Of a DNA stretch of 64,000 nucleotides, positions 19,098 to 28,089 are shown one piece after another. Numbering within the stretch: the stretch's first letter is position 1; every line of letters begins with the position of its first letter. Source of the stretch: Clostridiaceae bacterium JG1575 (lineage in GTDB: Bacteria > Bacillota > Clostridia > Clostridiales > Clostridiaceae); contig LQGW01000051.1 in the NCBI GenBank assembly GCA_002838815.1, positions 41,871 through 105,870 of the forward strand. Direction: 5' to 3'. The position numbers and the translations under genes are program-made. The notes beneath the pieces are model-generated. The model was not told where the DNA came from, searched no databases, and was given only the letters and a program-made list of their open reading frames with translations.

Positions 19098-20795
19098 TTA
19101 TTTGATTTTAGAGTAATCGAGGCCTTCCAAATAGCGCTCGAGTTCCGGGGTGATGGAGGCGATGGTTCCCGGTTCAAAGGGACTCTTCAAGCCGGCGTCG
19201 GGGACGAGCTTTTTGAAGGGCTTGCGTCCCGTCTGCTCGCACAAGTTGAGGTACGCCTTCCAGGCGGCCTCATGGTCCTTACGGTCCCAGTTGAAGAACT
19301 GGTGGGCGCAAACCTGGGAGAGGGTGTAGTCGAGATAATAGAAGGGATAAAGGTAAACGTGAAGCTGCTTTTGCCAGCGGCCGCCTTCCTCAAGGAACGA
19401 TACGCCATCGTAATCCAAGTGGGGCAGGTATTTCTTTTCGATCTCTCGGTATTTGGCTTTGCGCTCTGCGGGCGTGGCCTCGGGGTTCTCATAGACCCAT
19501 TCTTGAAGTTCATCAATGGAAGCGCCGTAGGGGAGGAACTGCAGGGTATCCGCCACGTGGGCGTAATAGTATTTTTCCGTGTCTTCGCCGAAAAAGCGTT
19601 CCATCCAGGGATGGGTGAAGAATTCCATGCTCATGGAGTGGATTTCCGCCACCTCCGAGGTCATGGTCTTTAAAAAAGAGGGGCGGACCTTTCGTACAAT
19701 CCACCCTTGGAAGGCGTGGCCGGCTTCGTGGGTCAGCACATCCACGTCTCCGGAAGTGCCGTTAAAGTTGGAAAAGATAAAGGGCACTTCAAATTCCGGG
19801 AAGCTCGTCATATAGCCCCCGTTGGCCTTGCCTTTCTTTGTGGTGAGGTCCATAAGGTCCTGTTTGACCATGGTGGAGAAGAATGCATCGGTTTCGGGAG
19901 ACAGTTCCTTGTACATGCCTTGGGCTTGTTCCACCATGTAGGCTTCCTCGCCCTTGGGGGTGGGGTTTCCGGACAAAAATTTCAATGAGAAGTCGTAATT
20001 TTTCATGTCTTGGATGCCGATGCGCTGTGCCTGCTGGCGATAGAGCTTTTGGGTCAGCGGTACGACGGAATCGGCGATCTGCTGGCGGTAGACGCGGGCA
20101 TCCTCCACGGTCCAGTCCATGCGGCCCATGCGGGCGTACCCCACGGGGGTAAAGGTGTCAAAGCCCAGCTTTTTGGCGATGCGGGTACGTACCCGCACCA
20201 GGTCATCATAGAGCCGGTCGAGTTCTTCGCGGTTTTCTTCAAACCAGTTCCAGGTCGCCGCATTGGCGCGCTTTCTCATGTCGCGGTCTGTGGATTCCAA
20301 GAAGGGGGTCAGCCCTGAGAGGTTGCGGATTTCGCCTTCAAAGTCGATTTCGGCAGAGGCTGTGAGCTTTTGATAGGCGGAGGCCAATTTGTTTTCTTCC
20401 ACCAGGTCTGGAACAATTTCTGGCTTGAAGGTTTTTTGCTGCACTTCATATTTTTCAAACTGATGCTTGCCGTAGCGTTCTTCCAACTGCGGGCGTAAAG
20501 GGGATTCTAAGAAGATCCGGCCCATTTCGGTGGCGATTTCCTGGAAGCGGGGCAACTGCTCATCCATGAGGTCTTGCTCGGTTTTGTAGAACGCGTCGTT
20601 GGTGTCGATGGTGTGGCGCACGTACGCAAGGCTTGCCATGGTCTCCAGATGGACGGAGCGTTCATCAAGCTCGGAGACTGCCTTTTGAAAAGCATCGGCG
20701 TCTTTGCTTGCTTCCATTTTCACCAAAAGATCCTTCATTTCTTGGAACAGAGCGTCAAAGTCAGGGCGTAGGTATTGCATTTCGTTGAATTTCAT
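19098..20795 (-). CDS. M3-family oligoendopeptidase
   Basis: Cytoplasmic zinc metallopeptidase of 565 residues that trims short peptides. The zinc-binding HEAGH (in LTHEAGHAFQGW) is followed 25-30 residues later by the third ligand region EIHSMSMEFF, as in the M3 oligoendopeptidase branch. The start MKFNEMQY at 20795 has AAGG seven bases upstream. The open frame continues to 20966, but that extension is low-complexity Pro-Thr sequence overlapping the upstream gene and is rejected. A second, distinct M3 peptidase lies at 55899-57689. Confidence 0.92.
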   Translation of the reverse strand: MKFNEMQYLRPDFDALFQEMKDLLVKMEASKDADAFQKAVSELDERSVHLETMASLAYVRHTIDTNDAFYKTEQDLMDEQLPRFQEIATEMGRIFLESPLRPQLEERYGKHQFEKYEVQQKTFKPEIVPDLVEENKLASAYQKLTASAEIDFEGEIRNLSGLTPFLESTDRDMRKRANAATWNWFEENREELDRLYDDLVRVRTRIAKKLGFDTFTPVGYARMGRMDWTVEDARVYRQQIADSVVPLTQKLYRQQAQRIGIQDMKNYDFSLKFLSGNPTPKGEEAYMVEQAQGMYKELSPETDAFFSTMVKQDLMDLTTKKGKANGGYMTSFPEFEVPFIFSNFNGTSGDVDVLTHEAGHAFQGWIVRKVRPSFLKTMTSEVAEIHSMSMEFFTHPWMERFFGEDTEKYYYAHVADTLQFLPYGASIDELQEWVYENPEATPAERKAKYREIEKKYLPHLDYDGVSFLEEGGRWQKQLHVYLYPFYYLDYTLSQVCAHQFFNWDRKDHEAAWKAYLNLCEQTGRKPFKKLVPDAGLKSPFEPGTIASITPELERYLEGLDYSKIK

Positions 20796-20868
20796 AAGTA
20801 CCTTCTTTCTGGGCGTTGGGGAGGGCGTCGGCATGGGGGTGGGTGTAGGCAGGCCAAGGAGCAGGCGT

Positions 20869-22239
20869 CTATTCGATGGCGCCATTTGGAGAAGCGTCCA
20901 AGCGTTCTTGGAGGTCGTTGGCCTCAAGCTCTTTTCCGTACATGCAAAGCAGCGGGGAGAGCTCAACCTCCCGATGGGGGGTTAGACCCAAGGCCCGAAC
21001 CCAGCTGGTGCAAAGGGCTAAAACCATTTGACGGGCGGTATCCTTGGAGTCCACGCCCTCAAAATTTTTCACTGGGGCAAATTCCTCCCGCCGTTCGACA
21101 TCCAAAAGAGCCATGTCCTGGGCGTGACGGAATAGGTCAAAGTAGAGGGCTTCAAACTTATAGGCATTGGGCGTAATGGAGCGGACTTTCTGGCCGGCCT
21201 CATCGACGGTTTCCACCACCTTGTGCGCCACATGGTAGGCGGCTTCAAAGTGGAGGGCTTTTTCCAAAAAGTCCAGCTTCAAAACGTGATTGATGATGTT
21301 GCCGGATCCATAAAGAAGCTTGCCCGAAGGCAGGGTGGCCTCGGCCAGCTCCTGGGGCAGCTCTGTATATTCAATGATGGAGGGCGCATCGTTGCGGTAG
21401 GCGTAAACACCCACGTGCTCTGCGGAATGGGTCTTGCGGACGGTTTTTGAGGCCACGTCTTTGTCTTGTTCCTTGGCAAAACCAATGAAGTAGGGGTCGC
21501 AGACTCGAACCAAGGCATTGTCCACTCCGTAGAAAAAGATCCAGCGAATGCCGCGGCGGCGCATGTCTTTGAGGCCGCCGGATTCCTTCAGGGCGCGAAA
21601 GCAGCCGCCGGAGCCATCGGGGTTGGCGCTGATGCGCCCTTTGTCGGCCAAGAGGATCCGGCCGTTTTCATCCACCGAGGGAAGGGTTCCCTGGGGGAAG
21701 AAGGAGATTTGCTCGGGATCCAGACCAAAATGATTGTGCAGCTGGAAAAACCGCAGGGTCTCCTCGTGGTTTTGCGGGCTGGTCATGATGTACCAGGGAA
21801 TCAGGCCGCCGGAGCATTTTTGAATGTGAGCGATGCGTTCCGCCTGCAACTGAAAAAGCGACTTGCCTGAAGGCAGGCCGATGTCGTAGGCGCCCTTGGG
21901 GCCATCAAAGCCCAAGCGGGAGCCTTGACCCCCAGCCACCAAAAAGGCCGCCACGTGACCCTTTTGAAGTTCCTCCAGTCCCGATTGCCAATAGCGATTT
22001 CGCTGGGCTTCATCAAGGTCTTGAAAAGCAACGGAATCCATGGCGCGCAGCGAATCCTTGATGTGCGTCTTGGGATGAACCACCAGACGCTGGTATAAGT
22101 CGGCGATGGTTTTCGGATCCAGCGCCTCCACTTGTTGCAAAAGGTCCCTTTGTTCCTCGGAAGAAAGGGCCTCATAAAAGCGCAAAAGGTGTTCTTGTCC
22201 ATAAGGAATCAGCTTTTTCAAAGCTTCTTCAAACGTCAT
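20869..22239 (-). CDS. UDPGP-family UDP-sugar pyrophosphorylase
   Basis: Nucleotidyltransferase of 456 residues related to eukaryotic-type UDP-N-acetylhexosamine/UTP-glucose-1-phosphate uridylyltransferases, which form UDP-sugars from UTP and sugar-1-phosphates. The nucleotide-binding stretch GGQGSRLGFDGPKGAYDIGL (residues about 93-112) is diagnostic, and FFYGVDNALVRVCDP and GSGNIINH match later family blocks. AAAGGAGG precedes the ATG. Bacterial copies of this eukaryote-like family are fairly rare outside anaerobes. The sugar (GlcNAc, GalNAc or Glc) is not resolved. Confidence 0.85.
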   Translation of the reverse strand: MTFEEALKKLIPYGQEHLLRFYEALSSEEQRDLLQQVEALDPKTIADLYQRLVVHPKTHIKDSLRAMDSVAFQDLDEAQRNRYWQSGLEELQKGHVAAFLVAGGQGSRLGFDGPKGAYDIGLPSGKSLFQLQAERIAHIQKCSGGLIPWYIMTSPQNHEETLRFFQLHNHFGLDPEQISFFPQGTLPSVDENGRILLADKGRISANPDGSGGCFRALKESGGLKDMRRRGIRWIFFYGVDNALVRVCDPYFIGFAKEQDKDVASKTVRKTHSAEHVGVYAYRNDAPSIIEYTELPQELAEATLPSGKLLYGSGNIINHVLKLDFLEKALHFEAAYHVAHKVVETVDEAGQKVRSITPNAYKFEALYFDLFRHAQDMALLDVERREEFAPVKNFEGVDSKDTARQMVLALCTSWVRALGLTPHREVELSPLLCMYGKELEANDLQERLDASPNGAIE

Positions 22240-22352
22240 AGCAAACCTCCTTTCAAGGTCGTACCGCTATTATAAGTCAAAAAGGAAACGAATCCAACCG
22301 AAAGAAAGGAGGGGCAGGAGCCTCTCCCAAGGAGGCCGCGGCCCAAAAGCAA

Positions 22353-22387
22353 CTCCGCCGAAGGCCGCTTTTTAGCGTTCGGCGGAG
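22353..22387 (-). terminator. Hairpin downstream of catalase
   Basis: CTCCGCCGAA at 22353-22362 pairs with TTCGGCGGAG at 22378-22387. Read on the minus strand it is followed by TTGCTTTT. It lies 31 bases after the catalase stop. Confidence 0.6.
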
Positions 22388-22418
22388 CTGTAGGGGGACG
22401 AGTCGCCTGCTTTGGGGG

Positions 22419-24185
22419 TTAGAGCAAGAAGGGATCGTCCAGAGGATCGATGAAGGATTTGGGGTCGTAGTCGGTTTTGATTTCCGGCCAGTCCTTCTTG
22501 GAGAGGTCTTCAGAGGGGACGTTGAGCTCGGGGTGGGCGTTGTTGGCGCGCCAGTTGCCTTCATGAGAGGTGCGGGGCGCAAGGGTCAAATCCACCTCGG
22601 AAAGATGGATGCCCAGCGCATGGGCTACGCCTTCTCCATAATGGGGATCCGCCTGATGGCAAAGATTGATCCAGCGATGCTTGATCTGCAAGGTGGAGTC
22701 GCCCATGTTGCGGGCGGTATTCTCGCAAAGCACCTGCTGTTGCATAGGGGTCATGGCCCGGAAGAGCTTGCCCGGGAGTTCAAAATATTGATCATCATCG
22801 GCGCGGAAGTCGTAGCGGTCCAAATCGCCGCCTTCTTGGCGGGGCAGCTCATGCTCTCGGTGTTCCGTCCAGTTGCCGTAGCTGTTGGGTTCGTAATGAT
22901 TCTCCGAGCCCAAATTGCCGTCGGTGCGACCCACGCCGTCCCGAGAGAACATATGGGGATGGGCTACGCCGCGGGGCTGATTTACGGGAATTTGGTGGAA
23001 GTTTACCCCCAAGCGATAGCGCTGAGCGTCCTGATAGGAGAACAGGCGGCCTTGGAGCATACGGTCGGGAGAGAAGGAGAGACCGGGCACGACGTTGTGC
23101 GGGGAGAACGCGGCCTGCTCCACATCCATGAAGTAGTTGTCGGGATTGCGGTTGAGTTCAAACTCGCCCACCTCCATCAGGGGGAAGTCTTTCTTATACC
23201 ACATTTTTGTCAGATCAAAGGGGTTGTAAGGCAGCGCCTTGGCCTCTTCTTCGGTCATCACTTGAATATACATCTTCCATTTAGGGAAAGCCCCTTGTTC
23301 AATGGCGTTGTATAGGTCTCTTTGGTGCGATTCGCGATCCATGGACACCACCTGGGCGGCTTCCTGATCGGTGAGGTTTTGAATGCCCTGCTGGCTTCGG
23401 AAGTGGTACTTCACCCAAATGCGCTCGTTGTCGGCGTTGATCATGGAGTACGTATGGGAAGAGAAGCCGTGCATGAAGCGGAAACTTGAAGGGATTCCGC
23501 GGTCGGACATGATGAGGGTCACCTGGAGCAGCGCCTCAGGCAAAGAGCTCCAAAAATCCCAATTGCTGTTGGGACTGCGCAGGTTCGTGCGCGGATCGCG
23601 CTTGATGGCGTGGTTGAGGTCGATGAATTTTAGCGGATCCCGAAAGAAGAACACCGGGGTGTTGTTTCCCACAAGGTCCCAGTTGCCTTCTTCGGTATAA
23701 AACTTTAGGGCAAAGCCTCGGATGTCGCGTTCGGCATCGGCGGCCCCCCGCTCACCAGCCACCGTGGAGAAGCGGGCAAACAGTTCTGTTTTCTTACCCA
23801 CGGAAGAAAACATGCGGGCTTTGGTGTATTTTGTGATGTCCTTAGTCACGGTGAAGGTACCAAAGGCACCCGATCCTTTGGCGTGCATGCGTCGCTCGGG
23901 AATGACTTCCCTATCAAAGTGAGCCATTTTTTCCAAGAACCAGACGTCTTGCAGGCCCATGGGGCCACGGACGCCGGCGGTCATGACGTCTTGGTTGTTC
24001 GTTACGGGGGCTCCTTGGGCCGTCCGGATCCCCGGATCGTCTCCCTTATGATCGTTGCGGGAGGGCGCTTCAGGGCCTAAATTGTTTTTGGCCATGGGAT
24101 TTTTCTTGTCCATTGGGGGTTGATCCATTTTCGGCATGGAGTCCTGCGGCGCTGCGGCGGATTGCTTGGGGTCTTTCTCATTCAT
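22419..24185 (-). CDS. katA: Haem catalase with an N-terminal extension
   Basis: Converts hydrogen peroxide to water and oxygen in the cytoplasm. Of the 588 residues, the catalytic His is in [13 protein letters not shown], the distal Asn in [11 protein letters not shown], and the haem-ligand Tyr in [14 protein letters not shown]. The first ~75 residues are a hydrophilic Pro/Met/Lys/Asp-rich extension not needed for the catalase core, which begins at [11 protein letters not shown]. The start at 24185 follows GGAGG by ten bases. Catalase is uncommon in strict anaerobes, so it implies oxygen tolerance. It is divergent from a flavodoxin gene, and a shared palindrome lies between them. Confidence 0.95.
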   Translation of the reverse strand: MNEKDPKQSAAAPQDSMPKMDQPPMDKKNPMAKNNLGPEAPSRNDHKGDDPGIRTAQGAPVTNNQDVMTAGVRGPMGLQDVWFLEKMAHFDREVIPERRMHAKGSGAFGTFTVTKDITKYTKARMFSSVGKKTELFARFSTVAGERGAADAERDIRGFALKFYTEEGNWDLVGNNTPVFFFRDPLKFIDLNHAIKRDPRTNLRSPNSNWDFWSSLPEALLQVTLIMSDRGIPSSFRFMHGFSSHTYSMINADNERIWVKYHFRSQQGIQNLTDQEAAQVVSMDRESHQRDLYNAIEQGAFPKWKMYIQVMTEEEAKALPYNPFDLTKMWYKKDFPLMEVGEFELNRNPDNYFMDVEQAAFSPHNVVPGLSFSPDRMLQGRLFSYQDAQRYRLGVNFHQIPVNQPRGVAHPHMFSRDGVGRTDGNLGSENHYEPNSYGNWTEHREHELPRQEGGDLDRYDFRADDDQYFELPGKLFRAMTPMQQQVLCENTARNMGDSTLQIKHRWINLCHQADPHYGEGVAHALGIHLSEVDLTLAPRTSHEGNWRANNAHPELNVPSEDLSKKDWPEIKTDYDPKSFIDPLDDPFLL

Positions 24186-24377
24186 TGGTTCCATTCCTCC
24201 TTTTACAAGGGATGTTCCCATTTCGCTTTGGGAACCCTTATCTTTACACTACCACGGCCTGGAGGCGGCTACGACTTCAAGGAAGAAAGCTTGGGGAAGA
24301 TTCATTTATTGTTCGTCTTATTCACAGATTGGAAGCAAAAAAACGGCGACCTTTGCGACACAAAGCACAATGTGTGA

Positions 24378-24400
24378 TATAATTGATAATAAATATCAAT
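24378..24400. promoter_or_regulatory. Palindromic operator overlapping the flavodoxin promoter (Fur/PerR-like)
   Basis: ATTGATA (24382-24388) and TATCAAT (24394-24400) form a perfect 7-5-7 inverted repeat. It touches a TATAAT (24378-24383) that fits as the -10 box of the flavodoxin gene. Size, spacing and AT content resemble Fur/PerR boxes, and a Fur/PerR-like regulator is encoded at 29920-30342. The assignment is inference. Confidence 0.55.
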
Positions 24401-24417
24401 CAGAAAGAGGATTTTCC

Positions 24418-24954
24418 ATGATGGATCAAAAAAACTCGCCTCAAGGGCTCATCGTGTACACGTCACGCACCGGCAACACGGAAGCGGTGGCAAAGGCCAT
24501 TCACTCCGTCTTGCCCGGGTTTGACCTCAAAACCGTACCGGAAGTCACGCCAGAAGAAGTCGCTGCTGCTCCTTGCGTGATTTTTGGCTTTTGGGTGGAC
24601 CGAGGCACCGCCGCTGCGCCCATGAAGGCGTTGATGGAACAAACGGAAGGCAAGGAGGTGGCTTTTTTTGCCACTTTGGGTGCCGATCCCCAAGGGGATC
24701 ATGCCAAAAGGATGTTGGAGAACATCCAAACCCTGTTAGCGGCAGGGAACAACCACGTGCGCTGTCAATTCCACTGCCAAGGCCGCATTGATCAGACCCT
24801 GATGGCGCGCCGGATGCAGGTGGATCCCTCGGATCCTCACTACCCCACGCCTGAGCGCCTGAAAAGCTGGACAAAGGGATTAAACCATCCCGATGAGTCG
24901 GATTTCGACGCCGCCAAGGCCTGCTTTGCCGCTGAATTTGGCGCCAACCAATAG
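24418..24954 (+). CDS. Flavodoxin-family protein
   Basis: 178-residue FMN-binding electron carrier. The phosphate-binding loop is TSRTGNTEAVAKAI (residues 14-27), and FGFWVDRGTAAAPMK followed by FFATLGADPQGDHAK supply the flavin-contact loops. The FWVD...TLGA...CQGRID pattern resembles the Flavodoxin_3-type group found in anaerobes rather than classical FldA. AAAGAGG lies seven bases before the ATG. Divergent from catalase and followed by a strong bidirectional terminator. The partner reductase is unknown. Confidence 0.82.
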   Translation: MMDQKNSPQGLIVYTSRTGNTEAVAKAIHSVLPGFDLKTVPEVTPEEVAAAPCVIFGFWVDRGTAAAPMKALMEQTEGKEVAFFATLGADPQGDHAKRMLENIQTLLAAGNNHVRCQFHCQGRIDQTLMARRMQVDPSDPHYPTPERLKSWTKGLNHPDESDFDAAKACFAAEFGANQ

Positions 24955-24986
24955 CCTTGCCTTGAGTCAACGAGAGACCCTAAGAA

Positions 24987-25046
24987 AAACAAAGGATTCC
25001 GACGATCAAAGAAGTCTTTGCTGATCGACGGGATCCCTTGTTTTTT
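24987..25046. terminator. Bidirectional terminator
   Basis: A near-perfect stem of about 20 bp (24987-25008 with 25022-25043) ends in a run of T on the plus strand. It separates the convergent flavodoxin and acetyltransferase genes. Confidence 0.85.
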
Positions 25047-25778
25047 TTATCGGAAGAGCCAATAGACCGGGTCCTTGGCGATTTGCACGCCCATGGTTCG
25101 GTGAGCGATGAGGGAGGTTTCGTTGGTGGCTTCAATGGTCCCATAGGTCCTGCGACCAAGGGCTCGAAGCTTAGTCACCATGGCGCCGTTGAGGGCGCTG
25201 GCAATGCCCATCCTACGATAGGGCGGCAGCACCTCCAAGAGCCCGATGGACCCTTCTTCATGGGTTCCCACAAAGCCCACAAGTTCTCCCTCGAGGAAGG
25301 CGCCCAGCATCCCCTCTTCAAGGCGTTCCCGAATGTATTCATCGTCATCCACCGTGTGGTAGGTGGCTCGGATAAAGGCAAAATGCTCCATGCTCAAGGG
25401 GGCAATGGAAAGGCCGGGCCGAAGGGTTTGGGGCACGGGAAGATCCGCAGGGTAGAGGGCGTTGTAGTAGGCCTTGAGGTGGGGAAAGCCTAAAGCATCG
25501 GCTAAATCCTTCGCATAAAAGGATTCATGGGCCCGCACAAAACAAAAATCATTTTCGGGCATTTTTCTTCGCAAAAGGGCCACTACCTCCGGCAGAGCTT
25601 CGGGGTCCTCCAGGTGGACTTGGAACATGGGGGATCCCGCCAGCACCATCACCCCCTCACGAGCCAAGGCCACCTCGACCATGCCCCGCTCCAAAAGGTC
25701 CACGGAATCGAGGGTTCTTAAAAGATCTTTTTTTAAATGGGCAAGGCATGTCGCTCGATCCCATAGTTGTTGGTTCAT
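25047..25778 (-). CDS. GNAT-family N-acetyltransferase
   Basis: 243-residue protein whose C-terminal half is a GNAT domain: LLEVLPPYRRMGIASALNG (about residues 180-198) is the acetyl-CoA-binding motif A, followed by the TIEATNETSLIAHRTMG region typical of motif B. The N-terminal ~115 residues are a second, less conserved GNAT-like or partner domain, as in the two-domain GCN5-related group. ATAGGAGG lies before the ATG. The substrate is unknown. Confidence 0.8.
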   Translation of the reverse strand: MNQQLWDRATCLAHLKKDLLRTLDSVDLLERGMVEVALAREGVMVLAGSPMFQVHLEDPEALPEVVALLRRKMPENDFCFVRAHESFYAKDLADALGFPHLKAYYNALYPADLPVPQTLRPGLSIAPLSMEHFAFIRATYHTVDDDEYIRERLEEGMLGAFLEGELVGFVGTHEEGSIGLLEVLPPYRRMGIASALNGAMVTKLRALGRRTYGTIEATNETSLIAHRTMGVQIAKDPVYWLFR

Positions 25779-26439
25779 AGGTTCCTCCTATTGGCAGCTC
25801 CAGAGAAGATGCGGTTGGCTGTTATAAGCCTTATTGTACTGCAAAGTCCCTAACCCAGCCATGGGCTAAACCCAGGGCTTGTGATCGAATGTGGGCCTCG
25901 CTTTTTTTGCCCGCCTCGATTGACGTCATCCATGCCTCAGGTTGTAGGGGCCCCCGCAGACCGTCTCCTGCCAATGAAAAAAACAATCTGCAAATAGGAC
26001 CTTCGGGAAAGTCCAAAGACCGATTTTGCCTGCTGAAAATCTTTGGAACCCACCGGGGAAGACGCCAAAAGCTTGCGCCCTTTGCCTGTCGTTGGTTTTA
26101 GCGATCAAAAAATAGGCCCCGCCCTCACGAGGAGGCGTAGAACCCTGCGTTGCAGGCCTCGATTCCCCTTGTATGGGGCCTTTTCGGGGGGGGTTCAAGA
26201 AATCCCTGAGGATGAAACGTTTGGATGCGCCGCCATCAGCCAGGGGGGAAGATTCGTCCAGCGGATCTTTGTTTACAGGGCGCCCTTTGGCTCATCGTCT
26301 CATGGCCATTGACGGAAGCTAGGAATTCTCGCTAAAGTGGAGGAGAAGGCATACTAAGATCGTGTCCTATTGGCCCAAGGTCAAAGGCGCGCCCCTTACG
26401 CGGTGCTTTGATTAAATCAAGGAAAGGAAGGAAGTTCCC
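25779..26439. other. Gene-free intergenic region
   Basis: No credible reading frame. A compact structured element lies at about 26112-26193: GGCCCC pairs with GGGGCC around two internal hairpins (CGCC...GGCG and CCTGC/GCAGG). On the minus strand this is followed by TATTTTTT, as in an intrinsic terminator. No known RNA family is recognised. The last ~50 bases lead into the nitroreductase gene. Confidence 0.4.
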
Positions 26440-27231
26440 ATGACTCCAAACGAACCCAACAAACGAAATGGTGGTGCCATGGATGTGGCATTGACGCATC
26501 GCACCATCCGAGCCTTTCAGGAGGCTGCCGTGCCTGAAGAAGACGTCCGCCGACTCCTTGAGGTGGCCCGCATGACGGCATCCTCTGTCGGTATGCAAGC
26601 ATCCTCCATTTTGCGCATCACAGATCCCAAACAAAAGCGTCGCCTGAGCGAAGTTTCGGGACAGCCCTACGTGGCCACGGCGCCAGAACTTTGGGTGTTT
26701 CTTGTCGATCAGCACCGCAACGCGAAGGTGCTCAAGGAGAAGGGGGCGGACGGCGCTCTGGCCCTTGATATGGATTTCTTTTTTCAGTCCTTCACGGATG
26801 CCTGTCTCATGGCGCAAAACGTCAATCTTTGTGCGGAAAGCCTCGGCTACGGCGCCGTCTTCTTGGGCTCTCTCCTGAATGATCCGGGAAGGACCATCGA
26901 AATTCTTCAGCTTCCCCAAGGCACGTTCCCCGTTTTGGGACTGGGCTTTGGGCGGCCCGATCAAGACCCGCAGATGAAGCCGCGCATGCCCATGCAGCTG
27001 AGGGTCTTTACCAACGAATACCCGCAAGAGGACGAGCCCCTCTTGCCAAGACTCACCGAGTACGACGAAACGATGCAGACCTATTACGATTTGCGCAACG
27101 CCAATCAGCGGGTGGACTCCTTCACCGATCAGGTGGTGGCTCGATACAGCGCAGGACTGCCGGAGCGCAAGGCCATTTTATCTTGGATCCAGCGTCAAGG
27201 CTTCGGCGTCCCACACTCCGCGGAGCAATAA
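26440..27231 (+). CDS. NfsA-like flavin nitroreductase
   Basis: 263-residue FMN-dependent oxidoreductase of the nitroreductase superfamily. N-terminal THRTIRAFQEAAVPEEDVRRLLEVARMTASS carries the Arg-rich FMN phosphate contacts. AQNVNLCAESLGYGAVFLGSLLN is the central family motif and VLGLGFGRPD the late one. The C-terminal extension with YYDLRNANQRVDSFTDQV matches the NfsA/FRP branch. It reduces nitro compounds or other flavin-accessible acceptors with NAD(P)H. AAGGAAG lies upstream of the ATG. Confidence 0.88.
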   Translation: MTPNEPNKRNGGAMDVALTHRTIRAFQEAAVPEEDVRRLLEVARMTASSVGMQASSILRITDPKQKRRLSEVSGQPYVATAPELWVFLVDQHRNAKVLKEKGADGALALDMDFFFQSFTDACLMAQNVNLCAESLGYGAVFLGSLLNDPGRTIEILQLPQGTFPVLGLGFGRPDQDPQMKPRMPMQLRVFTNEYPQEDEPLLPRLTEYDETMQTYYDLRNANQRVDSFTDQVVARYSAGLPERKAILSWIQRQGFGVPHSAEQ

Positions 27232-27344
27232 AAAGAATCCGGATCCTTTTTCTTGGCAAAGAGGATCTTTCAACGGATGGATAAAGCGTGATATGATGGA
27301 ACCATCAAATCGTAAAACCAAAGAGGAAAGGGGAGGAATCGCCC

Positions 27345-27611
27345 GTGTCGGAAGAACACATAATGAAATTTCGAGATGAAGAAGGCCATTTGGTGGAACT
27401 GCGTGCCATGGCCCGCATCTTTTTAGAGGATCATGAATACCTCATCTTGGCGCCGCTGGATTCAGAAGATGAGGAATATGTATTTCGCGTGGATCCGGGC
27501 GAGGCGGGCGAAGAGTACAATGCGCTGGAGTCCGATGAAGAATTTTTGCGCGTAAAAAAGGAATATTCCCGACTGCTTTACGATACCCCTAAAGGAGATG
27601 CTCATGAATAA
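27345..27611 (+). CDS. DUF1292-family small acidic protein
   Basis: 88-residue acidic protein with the pattern FRDEEGHLVEL...FLEDHEYLILAPLDSEDEEYVFRVD, typical of DUF1292, a family of unknown function often found near alaS/ruvX/mltG in Firmicutes. The start is GTG at 27345, eight bases after GGAGG. It overlaps the next gene by eight bases. Confidence 0.75.
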   Translation: MSEEHIMKFRDEEGHLVELRAMARIFLEDHEYLILAPLDSEDEEYVFRVDPGEAGEEYNALESDEEFLRVKKEYSRLLYDTPKGDAHE

Positions 27612-28065
27612 GGATGAAGTCCTCTTTCTTTTGACCGAAGCCGGTCTGATGGATGTAGAGGCGATTAAAGAAGAACCAGGACTCTTATTGCTTCGTCTGT
27701 TCTATGAATTCGACGAGGATGAACTAGAAGCCGCCAAGCGGTTTGCCGAATTTGAAGAAGAAGAGGAAGAACTCGACGAGGACGAAAGCCTCGACGAACC
27801 TCAGCAAGCGGATCTAGGCTACGACGAAGATGAAGAGTATTATGGCGATTCGCGCTTGAAATACCTCTCGGAGATCGCCATTGACAACGTCGGCGAAATT
27901 CTCGAACAAATTAAAGAAGAGATGGACCTAGAGGTCCAATACGTGGGCTACGATCTGGAGGACGCCATCGACGGCAAGAGCGAACGCTATGAATTCGTCG
28001 CTTTGGTGATGGATCCAGAAAAGCAGCGATCCATTGAAGATCTTTTGGATGAAATGGATATCTAG
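27604..28065 (+). CDS. Uncharacterised acidic protein
   Basis: 153-residue protein, extremely acidic in the middle (a Glu/Asp tract at about residues 55-85), with a more ordered C-terminal part (YLSEIAIDNVGEIL...LEVQYVGYDLED). I do not recognise the family. The ATG at 27604 is six bases after AAAGGAG; the ATG at 27598 is too close to that site. It overlaps the preceding DUF1292 gene, so the two are co-translated and probably linked in function. Confidence 0.7.
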   Translation: MNKDEVLFLLTEAGLMDVEAIKEEPGLLLLRLFYEFDEDELEAAKRFAEFEEEEEELDEDESLDEPQQADLGYDEDEEYYGDSRLKYLSEIAIDNVGEILEQIKEEMDLEVQYVGYDLEDAIDGKSERYEFVALVMDPEKQRSIEDLLDEMDI

Positions 28066-28083
28066 TTTCTTCTATGGTATAAT
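28055..28083 (+). promoter_or_regulatory. Promoter of the 6S-like RNA
   Basis: TATAAT at 28078-28083 with TGGATA at 28055-28060 (17-base spacer). It overlaps the end of the preceding gene and predicts a transcript start near 28090. Confidence 0.5.
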
Positions 28084-28089
28084 TTAGGC

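Noticed and set aside
20796..20966. N-terminal extension of the M3 peptidase with Thr-Pro repeats
   Set aside because: Overlaps the end of the upstream gene and is low-complexity; the ATG at 20795 has a site and the family-like start.
26332..27027. 231-codon open frame on the minus strand
   Set aside because: Antisense to the nitroreductase, whose motifs are clear; no ribosome site or family resemblance.
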